From Asaia bogorensis (GTDB lineage Bacteria; Pseudomonadota; Alphaproteobacteria; Acetobacterales; Acetobacteraceae), in contig CAMCEP010000076.1 in the NCBI GenBank assembly GCA_945873675.1, forward strand, positions 1 through 10,628: a DNA stretch of 10,628 bases, read 5' to 3'. How positions within the stretch are numbered: the stretch's first letter is position 1; every line of letters starts with the position of its first letter. The position numbers and the translations under genes were made by a program. Of this stretch, positions 1 through 7,169 are shown piece by piece. The notes beneath the pieces were generated by a model. The model ran no database searches. It saw only the letters and a list, made by a program, of their open reading frames with translations, and had not been told where the DNA came from.

Positions 1-1
1 A

Positions 2-1033
2 CAGGCCGAAAAACGCCTCGCGCGTATCATGGCGGAAGAAGGCATTGATGATCTGGATGCGCTGGCCGGCGAAATCTTCACCCGTTCTGAACGCGCCATG
101 CGTGATGCGATTGCCGCTGCCCCGGATGGCGTGGTGGAAGATGAAGTCACCGCCGATGGCTTTGAACATCCCGTTACCATTCGCCTGAAACTGACCATTA
201 AGGGCAGCGATCTGATCCTGGATTTCACCGGCACGGATGGGCAGATTGCGCGGCCAGTGAATGCACCGCTTAATTTCACCCGCGCCTATTCCAATTACGC
301 CGTGAAATGCGCTTTTGATCCCGCGACACCGAATAATGATGGCTCCTTCCGGCCCATCACCTTCATCGCGCCGGAGGGTTCGATTGTGAATCCACGCCGC
401 CCCGCGCCGGTTTGGGGCCGGCATCTAACGGGCCATTATCTGCCCATGCTGGTTCTGGCGGCGCTTGCGAAACTCATCCCCGATCGCGTTATTGCGGAAA
501 GCGGCAGCCCGCTTTGGAATGTATATTTCACCGGAGAGAATGCCGAAGGCCGCCGCTATGTGCGCATGTTTTTCATGAATGGTGGCCATGGCGCGGCACC
601 CCAGCATGATGGCCCGGCCTGCCTTTCCTTCCCGTCCAATGTCGCAACACAAGCGGTGGAGCAGTTTGAAAACGCTGTCCCCATGCTGATGACTGAAAAA
701 GAACTCATTCCCAATTCCGGCGGTGCCGGGCGCATGCGCGGCGGGCTGTCTCAACGGCTTTCCTTCGAAGTTGTCGGCGAAAAACCTGTGACGGCCACTT
801 ATCGTCATGAACGTGTGCAGCACCCGCCGCGCGGCGTGCTGGGTGGTGAGCCTGGGCGCGGCGGACGTGATTTGGTGAATGGCAAACCTGTCGCCGCCAA
901 GGCGCGGATCGTTTTGCAACCAGGCGATGTCATTACCTATGAAACACCAGGTGGTGGCGGCATGGGGCCGGTGGCGGAACGCGATCCGGCCGCCATCGCC
1001 CGCGATATCAAGGAAGGCTACGTGACGCCATGA
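2..1033 (+). CDS. Hydantoinase B/oxoprolinase-family subunit, 5'-truncated by window edge
   Basis: Large partner subunit of an ATP-dependent hydantoinase/5-oxoprolinase-type enzyme (HyuB family), presumably cytoplasmic and working with the HyuA-type protein encoded next. The reading frame is open from base 2 through the ATG at 29, so that ATG is internal. About 344 residues are visible, while HyuB proteins usually exceed 500, so roughly the first third is missing. Counting from the ATG at 29, family-like motifs are DFTGTD (65-70), GGHG with a following HDG (185-195), the Gly-rich GGAGRMRGG (231-239), HPPRGVLGG near 265-273 and TPGGGGMG (306-313). The product stops at GYVTP, a few residues earlier than the usual HyuB tail, because its TGA lies inside the ATGA overlap with the next gene. 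The family is clear. The substrate (hydantoin, N-methylhydantoin, oxoproline or a ketone carboxylation) is not determinable. Confidence 0.9.
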   Translation, partial: QAEKRLARIMAEEGIDDLDALAGEIFTRSERAMRDAIAAAPDGVVEDEVTADGFEHPVTIRLKLTIKGSDLILDFTGTDGQIARPVNAPLNFTRAYSNYAVKCAFDPATPNNDGSFRPITFIAPEGSIVNPRRPAPVWGRHLTGHYLPMLVLAALAKLIPDRVIAESGSPLWNVYFTGENAEGRRYVRMFFMNGGHGAAPQHDGPACLSFPSNVATQAVEQFENAVPMLMTEKELIPNSGGAGRMRGGLSQRLSFEVVGEKPVTATYRHERVQHPPRGVLGGEPGRGGRDLVNGKPVAAKARIVLQPGDVITYETPGGGGMGPVAERDPAAIARDIKEGYVTP

Positions 1034-3111
1034 ATACTGCCCCCTGGCGCATTGGTGTTGATATTGGCGGCACCTTCACTGATTTGGTCATGCTGGATTC
1101 CCGCGATGGGCGCATCTTCAATGGCAAGGTGCTCACCACGCCCCATGCCCCGGAAGAAGCGGTGCTGGAAGGCGTGCGTGATTTGCTTGCGCGCACCGGT
1201 GCGCGGGCAGAGGAAGTGCGCCATGTCATTCACGGCACCACGCTGGTCGCCAATGCGCTGATCGAACGTCGCGGTGTGCCCACGGGCCTGATCACCACCA
1301 AGGGTTTTCGCGATATTCTGGAAATTGGCACCGAACTCCGCCACGACACTTATGATCTGTTCATGCGCGTGCCAGAACCTTTGGTGCCGCGCCATCGCCG
1401 GCTTGGGGTCGCTGAACGGCTTCTGCCTGATGGCACGCTGCGCGAAGCGCTTGATGAAGCGGGTGCGCGCGAAGCGGTGCGGGCGTTGCGCGCTGCTGGC
1501 GCCAAGGCAGTTGCTGTCTGTTTCCTGCATGCCTTCCGCAACCCCGCGCATGAACTGCGCATGCGCGAAATTCTAACGGAAGAAGCGCCGGAATTGACCG
1601 TATGCCTTTCTTCCGAAGTCGTGCCGGAAATCGGCGAATATGAACGCGCCTCCACCACCGTCTGCAACGCCTATGTGCAGCCAGTGTTCGAACGCTATCT
1701 GCGCCGGTTGAGTGATGGCTTGCGTGGCTTTGGCCTGACCGGGCCGCTATTCCTGATGCTGTCTGATGGCGGCACCGTCGCGGAAGAAACCGCCGCGCGT
1801 CATCCGATCCGCCTGGTGCAATCCGGCCCCGCGGGCGGTGTGGAAGCCACTGGCATTTATGGTGCAGCCGCCGGCGCGCGCGATATCCTTTGTTTTGACA
1901 TGGGCGGCACCACCGCCAAGGCTGCCTTGATTGACAATGGCGAAGCACAGCGCAGCCTTGATTTCGAAGTCGCGCGCGTGGATCGCTTCCGCAAGGGTAG
2001 CGGATTACCGCTCAAGGTGCCGGTCATTGACATGATCGAAATCGGCGCCGGCGGAGGCTCCATCGCGCGGGTGGATCGCCTCGGGCTGGTGCGTGTGGGG
2101 CCTGAGAGTGCAAGCTCCGATCCCGGCCCCGCCTGTTACGGTCTTGGCGGCGCGCGACCCACGGTGACGGATGCGGATTTGGTGCTGGGTTATCTTGGCG
2201 CTGAAAGTTTTCTGGGTGGCGCGATGAAGCTGAATGTCGCGGCTGCGGAAGCCGCGCTGGCGGAGCATATCGGCAAGCCGCTTGGCCTTTCCGTGCCGGA
2301 AGCTGCCTGGGCCATCCATGAAACCGTCAATGGCAATATGGCGCAGGCGGCAGCGATCCATGCTTTGGAAAAAGCGAAGCGTATTGATGCCTATGCCATG
2401 GTGCCAATCGGCGGCGCGGGGCCAGTGCATGCCTGCCATATCGGCATGAAGCTGGGCCTTCGCCGCATCATTGTGCCCTTGGGGGCGGGCGTTGCCTCGG
2501 CTTTTGGGTTCCTGGCGGCGCCGATTTCCTTTGCCTTTGTGCAGGGTTGGGTGGCGCCGCTTGCCGGTTTGGATTTCACCAAACTGCGCGACATCACTGG
2601 CACCATGACCACCCAAGGCAAGGCCATGGCGGCAGCAGCGGGCGTCGCGCCAGAAGCGGCCTCAGCACGCATCCTGGGCGCCATGCGCTATGCCGGGCAG
2701 GGGTTCCAGGTGGAAGCGGAAATCCCGGAAGACGCCATCACGCGTGGCGATGCGGCAGCACTGCGCGCGAAATTCGAAGCTGCCTATCTCGCGCTTTACG
2801 GCCGCACCGAACCCGCGCTGCCGGTCGAATGCGTATCCTGGCAGGTGATTGTCGCGGGGCCGCGCCCTGTCGTGGACCTCACGCAGCAAGGTGCCGCTGC
2901 GGAAGGCACTTTGCGGCGCGGCACGCGGCGCGCCTGGTTTGGCGGCGCTTATGTTGATACGCCAGTGCTCAATCGCCTCGCGCTTCGTCCCGGCGAAAGC
3001 GTGGCCGGGCCGGCGTTGATCGAAGAACGCGAATGCACCCTGGTGCTACCACCAGGCGCCACCGCGCGCTGCGATGCCGCCCTTAACTTGGATGTGATCC
3101 TTCCGACCTGA
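1030..3111 (+). CDS. Hydantoinase A/oxoprolinase-family ATP-binding subunit
   Basis: Complete 693-residue HyuA-family protein, normal length for the family. HyuA proteins have an acetate-kinase/actin-like ATP-binding fold and supply ATP-dependent activation for ring opening or carboxylation together with HyuB. Visible motifs are the N-terminal phosphate-binding stretch GVDIGGTFTD (9-18), HGTT (68-71), VQSGPAGG (263-270), the second phosphate motif FDMGGTTAK (289-297), GAGGGS (339-344) and DPGPACYG followed by TVTDADL (364-384). These fit the order N-terminal hydantoinase A domain (about 7-185), central domain (about 205-495) and C-terminal domain. The start is the ATG overlapping the hyuB-type stop (ATGA), with a purine-rich AGGAAGG 12 bases upstream, so translation is probably coupled and the two genes form one operon. 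The B-then-A order is less usual than A-then-B. An acetone or acetophenone carboxylase-type role cannot be excluded. Confidence 0.93.
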   Translation: MNTAPWRIGVDIGGTFTDLVMLDSRDGRIFNGKVLTTPHAPEEAVLEGVRDLLARTGARAEEVRHVIHGTTLVANALIERRGVPTGLITTKGFRDILEIGTELRHDTYDLFMRVPEPLVPRHRRLGVAERLLPDGTLREALDEAGAREAVRALRAAGAKAVAVCFLHAFRNPAHELRMREILTEEAPELTVCLSSEVVPEIGEYERASTTVCNAYVQPVFERYLRRLSDGLRGFGLTGPLFLMLSDGGTVAEETAARHPIRLVQSGPAGGVEATGIYGAAAGARDILCFDMGGTTAKAALIDNGEAQRSLDFEVARVDRFRKGSGLPLKVPVIDMIEIGAGGGSIARVDRLGLVRVGPESASSDPGPACYGLGGARPTVTDADLVLGYLGAESFLGGAMKLNVAAAEAALAEHIGKPLGLSVPEAAWAIHETVNGNMAQAAAIHALEKAKRIDAYAMVPIGGAGPVHACHIGMKLGLRRIIVPLGAGVASAFGFLAAPISFAFVQGWVAPLAGLDFTKLRDITGTMTTQGKAMAAAAGVAPEAASARILGAMRYAGQGFQVEAEIPEDAITRGDAAALRAKFEAAYLALYGRTEPALPVECVSWQVIVAGPRPVVDLTQQGAAAEGTLRRGTRRAWFGGAYVDTPVLNRLALRPGESVAGPALIEERECTLVLPPGATARCDAALNLDVILPT

Positions 3112-3115
3112 TGGA

Positions 3116-3135
3116 GCAGCGCCTATTGGCGCTGC
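3116..3135. terminator. Short perfect hairpin between convergent genes, possible bidirectional terminator
   Basis: GCAGCGCC, then a TATT loop, then GGCGCTGC, gives a perfect 8-base-pair GC-rich stem. It starts 5 bases after the hyuA-type stop and includes the last codons and stop (3123-3125) of the converging minus-strand gene. Neither strand has a T-run after the stem, so it is not a canonical intrinsic terminator. It may limit read-through or protect 3' ends. The inverted repeat is certain; the function is inferred. Confidence 0.4.
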
Positions 3136-3803
3136 AATGGCAGGATCAGATTGGTCACATCACACAGGTTCACGCCGCGGCGTTCATCCGCCTGACCATT
3201 CTCATAGACAAAGCGCACATCATGCAGGCAGGGGCCTTCCGGCAGGCGAATGGCGAAATTGCGCCCCGGTGCCACCGTGTCACTCCCCAGCCGATCCGGC
3301 CCCCATTCCTGTTCGGTTGAAAGCGACACATAGGCTTCCATCACCGTCGCGCGTGATTGATTGACCAGATTGAAGGAAGGATTGCCGGCGGGGCCGCTCT
3401 GCGTACCGCGCTGCGGCGGGGCGGGCTGAGGGCGCTGCTGCGGCGCAGGCGCTTGGCCCGTCTGCCGCCCTTCAAACGCCACTTCCGTCACGGTACATAG
3501 GTTGATGTTGCGCTTATCCTCGGCGGGGCCGCCAGCGCGTTCATAGACCACACGCAGATCCCAAATGCAGGGCCCTTGCGGCAGGCGTAGCGAGAAGCTT
3601 CGCCCATTGGGCAACGCCTTGTCACCAAGACGATCGTTCCCCCAATCCTGGTCTGTGGCAAGCGACGCATAAACCTCAAAAATCAACCGGCCTGAACGAT
3701 TTACCAGGTTGAAGGAAGGATCGCCCTGCTGTGCCAGCACGGGCGCGGCGGAAAGGCCCAGAAGGCAGAGCGCCAAGGCACCCAGAAAACGGCGAAACAT
3801 CAT
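3123..3803 (-). CDS. Exported protein with two copies of an uncharacterised domain
   Basis: 226-residue protein of unknown function. It begins MMFRRF and has a typical Sec signal peptide: basic start, hydrophobic 6-20, and an APVLA/QQ cleavage site after residue 24. The mature protein should be periplasmic or secreted. It has two copies of one domain, residues 29-110 and 142-221, joined by a Pro/Gln-rich linker (112-141). Shared landmarks are PSFNLVN, a WG.DRLG motif, an LP.GPC stretch, VVY or FVY, and NLC. Each copy has exactly two cysteines (79/103 and 192/214), suggesting one disulfide per domain. Similar domains occur, as far as I recall, in uncharacterised Rhodospirillales proteins. A longer frame starting at 3899 would overlap the fusion-protein gene and lacks the signal-peptide architecture. 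An AGGAGG 6 bases before 3803 fixes the start at 3803, or 3800 for the second Met. It is the last gene of the apparent type I secretion operon, 46 bases after the fusion-protein gene. Confidence 0.82.
   Translation of the reverse strand: MMFRRFLGALALCLLGLSAAPVLAQQGDPSFNLVNRSGRLIFEVYASLATDQDWGNDRLGDKALPNGRSFSLRLPQGPCIWDLRVVYERAGGPAEDKRNINLCTVTEVAFEGRQTGQAPAPQQRPQPAPPQRGTQSGPAGNPSFNLVNQSRATVMEAYVSLSTEQEWGPDRLGSDTVAPGRNFAIRLPEGPCLHDVRFVYENGQADERRGVNLCDVTNLILPLQRQ
3141..3719 (-). repeat. Internal tandem duplication of an ~80-residue domain
   Basis: Copy 1 occupies 3474-3719 and copy 2 occupies 3141-3380, offset by 113 residues (339 bases). The start of each copy is still visibly alike in DNA, for example GAAGGAAGGAT on the plus strand near 3371-3383 and 3710-3721. 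Elsewhere the copies have diverged at many positions while keeping WG.DRLG, GPC and NLC. This indicates an old intragenic duplication kept under selection. Confidence 0.85.
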
Positions 3804-3809
3804 GACACT

Positions 3810-3815
3810 CCTCCT
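3810..3815 (-). promoter_or_regulatory. Strong Shine-Dalgarno for the tandem-domain exported protein
   Basis: The minus strand reads AGGAGG here, 6 bases before the ATG at 3803 and 9 before the ATG at 3800. It is a perfect anti-16S match and decides the start against the longer frame beginning at 3899. It also means the gene can be translated independently of the upstream fusion-protein gene. Confidence 0.8.
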
Positions 3816-3849
3816 GAAGCGGCGCTGCGATGCTGCGCCTATGTCCAGT

Positions 3850-5178
3850 CTAGAACTCCCGGATGGATTTGGCGAAGCGATCTGACAGTGGCCGGGCAAG
3901 ATATGAGGCGAAGGACCGTTCGCCGCGCCGGATCAGCACTTCCGCATGCATACCCGGTTGCAGGCGCAAATGCTCATGCTTGGCAAGCTCCTCGGGCGCG
4001 AAAGCAATGCGTGCAATGAAATACGGCATGCCGGTGCGTTGATCTGTCATCCGGTCTGGCGAAATCCGTTCCACCGAGCCTTCCAGGACAGGCGTGGTGC
4101 GGGCTGCTGCATGGGAAAGCCGGATGGAAGTCGGCATGCCGATGCGCACCGTGTCCACATCAATCGGCGTGATCTGCGCTTCCACCACCAGCTTTTCTTC
4201 CTGGGGCACAATGGATGTAACCTGTGATCCAGGCGCAATGACGCCACCACGCGTTGTGTAGCGCAAATCCATCACCATGCCGGCTTCAGGCGCGTCTATT
4301 GTAAGGCGCATCAATTGGTCATTCGCGCTGATTTCACGTTCGCGCAATTCCAGCAACTTGCCCTGTAATTCGCGTAATTCCTTGGCATTTTCTTCCTGGC
4401 GGGCGCGCAGCAATTGGGCGCGCTGCATTTCAGCTTCGCCCACCGCCTGCTGGGTGCGCGCGACATTTTCGATCGCTTCACCCTTTTCCCCGATCAGGCG
4501 CGCCTCCTCGCGTTGCAGGGAAAGCAGGCGCGGCAGGCGTTCCAGCCCCATCCGCACCAGCCCTTCCACCCCCATGATTTCCTGACGCACCAGGGCAAGC
4601 TGCCTATCATTCGATTCGATGCGTACATTCAGGCCATCAATCTGCTTTTGCAGTTGCAGCGCACGCTGCGTCAGGATTTCTGTCTGCCCTTGCAGCGCAT
4701 TCCGGCGCGCGATGAATTCCGCATATTGAACGGTAAGGATTTCCGCCACCTTGGGGTCCGTACGCCGTGCTATCAGTTCTGCCGGGAAGGCGGGTTCGGC
4801 TGCTTCCTCCCGTTCGGCGGTCAGGACGGCAATTCGCGCGCGCGCGCGCGCGGTTTCGTCCAGCACCACATTCAGTCCAGCGCGCACGCGGGTATCATCC
4901 AGCCGAATCAAGGGTTGGCCAGCGGCCACCAGGGCGCCTTCTCGTACCAGCACTTCACCAATAATCCCGCCTTCCAGATGTTGTACATTGCGGCGGTTCA
5001 ATTCCACCATCAGCGTACCAGGGGCGATCACGGCGCTATCAATCATGGCAAAGGCGCCCCAGCCGAAAACACCGCCCACACCGAAAAGAATGATGAAAAG
5101 CGCGAAGCGCAAGGGCCGCCAGATGGGCGCCTTTGCCGCTCCGGCATCGGCATCAAGAGAAGGCTTATTCTGGTGCAT
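3850..5178 (-). CDS. Type I secretion membrane fusion protein, HlyD/PrtE family
   Basis: Periplasmic adaptor of a type I secretion system, linking the inner-membrane ABC transporter to a TolC-type outer membrane channel. The 442-residue length is normal for the family. Residue numbers here count from the Met at 5178. In order there are a short cytoplasmic N-terminus, one membrane segment (about 22-46), a lipoyl-like half motif with HLEGGIIGEVLVREG (about 67-81), a long coiled coil rich in Arg, Glu, Gln and Leu (about 97-290), the second lipoyl half (APEAGMV, near 296-302), and a C-terminal beta-barrel region ending KSIREF. Two Met codons are possible, 5184 and 5178. I chose 5178 because GAAGG lies 8 bases before it but only 2 before 5184. 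That GAAGG overlaps the TGA of the ABC gene, which implies translational coupling. A (CG)9 tract encodes the ARARAR stretch near the start of the coiled coil. Confidence 0.95.
   Translation of the reverse strand: MHQNKPSLDADAGAAKAPIWRPLRFALFIILFGVGGVFGWGAFAMIDSAVIAPGTLMVELNRRNVQHLEGGIIGEVLVREGALVAAGQPLIRLDDTRVRAGLNVVLDETARARARIAVLTAEREEAAEPAFPAELIARRTDPKVAEILTVQYAEFIARRNALQGQTEILTQRALQLQKQIDGLNVRIESNDRQLALVRQEIMGVEGLVRMGLERLPRLLSLQREEARLIGEKGEAIENVARTQQAVGEAEMQRAQLLRARQEENAKELRELQGKLLELREREISANDQLMRLTIDAPEAGMVMDLRYTTRGGVIAPGSQVTSIVPQEEKLVVEAQITPIDVDTVRIGMPTSIRLSHAAARTTPVLEGSVERISPDRMTDQRTGMPYFIARIAFAPEELAKHEHLRLQPGMHAEVLIRRGERSFASYLARPLSDRFAKSIREF
4835..4852. repeat. (CG)9 dinucleotide tract inside the fusion-protein gene
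   Basis: Eighteen bases of uninterrupted alternating CG, encoding alternating Ala and Arg on the minus strand (ARARAR). Pure CG alternation is the classic Z-DNA-forming sequence, and a slip of one unit would shift the frame. The tract is certain. Any effect on mutability is inferred, and in a GC-rich gene it may simply follow from Ala (GCG) and Arg (CGC) codons. Confidence 0.9.
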
Positions 5179-5186
5179 GGCCATGG

Positions 5187-5191
5187 CCTTC
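5187..5191 (-). promoter_or_regulatory. Shine-Dalgarno overlapping the ABC gene stop codon
   Basis: The minus strand reads TGAAGG, so the last two bases of the TGA stop (5190-5192) of the ABC gene begin the GAAGG ribosome site for the fusion-protein gene. This suggests re-initiation by terminating ribosomes, which would keep the two transporter subunits in fixed ratio. It favours the start at 5178. Confidence 0.6.
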
Positions 5192-6944
5192 AGCTATTGG
5201 CGATAGCGGTCACAGGGCGCGGCGGCTGCGCCGGACGTGTCAGGCGGGGCAGGATTTCATCGCGTCGCCCAAAGGCTTCAACCGCGCCCGCGCGCAGCAA
5301 CAATATCTTGTCCACCGCAGCCAGAATATTTGCGCGATGCGTGATGATAACGGTGGTGACACCTGCTTCACGCAGCCTGCCAAGCGCTGTGGCCAAAGCC
5401 GCTTCCCCGTCACTATCCAGATTTGAATTGGGTTCATCCAACACAACAAGCTTGGGCGCGCCGTATAAGGCACGCGCCAACCCGATGCGCTGGCGTTGCC
5501 CGGGCGAAAGCCCACGCCCGCCCGGGCCAAGGGGCGTGTCATAACCTTCGGGCAGATGCAGGATCAGGTCATGCAGGCCGGCATCCTTGGCCGCGCCAAC
5601 AACTTTTTCCGAGTCAACGCTACCAAGTCGCGCAATATTTTCGGCCACTGTACCTTCAAATAATTCAACATCCTGCGGCAGATATCCCAGATGCTGGCCC
5701 ACCTGGTCGCGCGGCATGCGCGCCATGTCGGCGCCATCCAGCCGCACCGCCCCCGCGCGTGGCGGCCAAATGCCGAGAAGCGCGCGCGCCAGGCTGCTTT
5801 TCCCCGCCGCACTCGGCCCAATAACGGCAAGCGATTCGCCAGGCTGCAGCCCAAAGCTGATGCCACGCAACACCACAGTATCCGTTCCCGGCACCGCCAG
5901 AATCAAGTTTTCGACCGCCAAGGCACCCTCAGGCGCGGGCAGCGCCATACCCTGTTTTTCTGCCGGTGCCGTCGCCAGAAACTCACAAAGCCGCCGATGC
6001 GCCGCACGCGCTGTCATTGCTTGCTGCCAAAGTGCGACCACCTGCATGCTGGGTGCCAATGCCCGGCCCAGAATGAAAGTCGCAACAATCATTGCGCCCG
6101 GCGTGATCGCTTGTTCAATAACAAGCAAGGCGCCAAGCCCAAGAGTAAGAACCCCCGTCAGCGCCAACTGCAAAAACTTGATCACCGCGGCAAAACTGCC
6201 CGCGATCTGGCTTGCGGTTTGCTGCTGATTCAGCATCGCCAAATGGCGTTCCTGCCAGCGCCGCCAAACGCCCTGCCGCATGCCCATCGCCTCTGCGGTT
6301 TCGGCATTGCGGATGCTGGCTTCCACAAAGGCATAGGCCTGCACATTATTATTGGAAGCTTCAGCCAGTTTTTTGGTTGAAAGGAATGCCTGCGCCAATG
6401 CGCTGCCAATCACCACAAGAACGGCGATGGTGCCAAAAAAAGCGAAGAACGGGTGCACGATGTAGAGAATAATCAGGAATACCGGGATCCACGGCGCGTC
6501 GAGAGAGGTCGTCAGCCCTGTCGTCGAAATAAAGGAGCGCACCTGTTCCAAATCACGAAGCGGTTGCGCGCCCACGCGATCACTGCCGCGCAGACTGCCC
6601 AGGACAAATAATGCCTCAAACACGCGCGACGAAAGGCGGCGATCAATCAATCGGCCAAGCCCGATCAGGGCAAAGCTGCGACAGCCTTCCAGGATGCCGT
6701 AAATCGCTATCAGAAAAAGTGAAATCAGGGTCAGCGCCAAAAGGGTCGCTTCGCTTTGGCTGGACAGAACCCGATCATAGACCTGCATCATGTAGACCGA
6801 GCCGGTCAATTGCAACAGATTAACAATGAAGCCGACCGCAAAAAGCAGCGCCAAGGCACCCTTCATTTCGCGCATGATGGCATAAATGGGCGATCCAGCC
6901 CCCATGCGTGCCTGATTTGGGGCAAAGGGCATCAATGGCCGCAT
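5190..6944 (-). CDS. Type I secretion ABC permease/ATPase, PrtD family
   Basis: Inner-membrane ABC exporter (584 residues) that uses ATP to push an unfolded RTX protein through the type I secretion channel. The N-terminal half is the membrane domain, with hydrophobic segments near 29-50, 66-85, 151-190 and 252-295. There is no N-terminal C39 peptidase domain, so this is the PrtD-like class that exports substrates with an uncleaved C-terminal signal. The ATPase domain (about 343-570) is complete: Walker A GPSAAGKSS (376-384), Q-loop Gln 424, signature LSPGQ (479-483), Walker B VVLDEP (500-505) and H-loop His 536 in ITHRAN. The ATG at 6944 has AGGGGGG 9 bases upstream on the minus strand; a second Met at 6932 is possible. 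The gene lies downstream of the RTX protease, its probable cargo, and runs directly into the fusion-protein gene. Confidence 0.96.
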   Translation of the reverse strand: MRPLMPFAPNQARMGAGSPIYAIMREMKGALALLFAVGFIVNLLQLTGSVYMMQVYDRVLSSQSEATLLALTLISLFLIAIYGILEGCRSFALIGLGRLIDRRLSSRVFEALFVLGSLRGSDRVGAQPLRDLEQVRSFISTTGLTTSLDAPWIPVFLIILYIVHPFFAFFGTIAVLVVIGSALAQAFLSTKKLAEASNNNVQAYAFVEASIRNAETAEAMGMRQGVWRRWQERHLAMLNQQQTASQIAGSFAAVIKFLQLALTGVLTLGLGALLVIEQAITPGAMIVATFILGRALAPSMQVVALWQQAMTARAAHRRLCEFLATAPAEKQGMALPAPEGALAVENLILAVPGTDTVVLRGISFGLQPGESLAVIGPSAAGKSSLARALLGIWPPRAGAVRLDGADMARMPRDQVGQHLGYLPQDVELFEGTVAENIARLGSVDSEKVVGAAKDAGLHDLILHLPEGYDTPLGPGGRGLSPGQRQRIGLARALYGAPKLVVLDEPNSNLDSDGEAALATALGRLREAGVTTVIITHRANILAAVDKILLLRAGAVEAFGRRDEILPRLTRPAQPPRPVTAIANS

Positions 6945-7169
6945 GAAGAACTACCCCCCTTGTCATTCCAGCGACAAGCAGAGCCGCTTCGGGCTTCAAC
7001 CGAACGCAGCAAGGCATGCTTGGCTATGAACTGACCGTTGAATCCAGATTTGGATATGCAACCCATCAGTGATCGCCAAAATCGATCTGTTGCTTAATAG
7101 CAAATTTTTTGGACCCTGGTCGAGACCGAAAAACAGGAGGGACCAGGGTTGGATTATGCTATTTTGGCG
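6945..7169. other. 225-base gap between protease and transporter genes, with several inverted repeats
   Basis: No credible gene is visible here. Reading from the protease side, the gap contains a 9-base-pair inverted repeat with a 19-base loop (7113-7149), an A/T run at 7102-7110, then short dyads: TTGCT-TAAT-AGCAA (7090-7103), GATCG and CGATC with a 7-base spacer (7071-7087), and ATCCA-GATT-TGGAT (7042-7055). The segment 7040-7110 looks more AT-rich than the coding regions. I could not identify a convincing -35/-10 pair for the transporter genes. The gap could hold a promoter, a repressor site or mRNA-processing structures. A promoter here would allow transporter expression separate from the protease. 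Confidence 0.5.
7113..7149 (-). promoter_or_regulatory. Stem-loop just after the protease stop codon
   Basis: ACCCTGGTC (7113-7121) and GACCAGGGT (7141-7149) pair perfectly over 9 bases around a 19-base loop. The hairpin begins 21 bases after the protease stop. In the direction of the minus-strand transcript it is followed by CCAAAAAATTTG, so there is no U-run and it is not a standard intrinsic terminator. An mRNA 3'-end stabiliser or partial attenuator, favouring high protease mRNA over transporter mRNA, is plausible but unproven. Confidence 0.45.

Noticed and set aside
2005..2616. 203-codon open frame on the minus strand
   Set aside because: It is the shadow of the hydantoinase A gene, which carries all the expected motifs in its own frame.
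3111..3364. Small plus-strand open frames after the hydantoinase A gene (for example 3111-3320)
   Set aside because: They are antisense to the tandem-domain protein gene, with no ribosome site and no recognisable features.
3804..3899. 32-codon N-terminal extension of the tandem-domain protein
   Set aside because: It overlaps the end of the fusion-protein gene and would bury the signal peptide. The perfect AGGAGG before 3803 supports the shorter form.
4414..5544. 376-codon open frame on the plus strand
   Set aside because: It lies antisense across the fusion-protein gene and the 3' end of the ABC gene, both clear family members. Its translation shows no recognisable domain, and it looks like a GC-rich shadow frame.
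5691..6380. 229-codon open frame on the plus strand
   Set aside because: It is antisense to the ABC transporter gene, has low-complexity His/Arg/Gln-rich composition and shows no recognisable domain.
7113..7149. Intrinsic terminator after the protease gene
   Set aside because: The stem is good, but the transcript would continue with A-rich rather than U-rich sequence, so I call it only a regulatory stem-loop.
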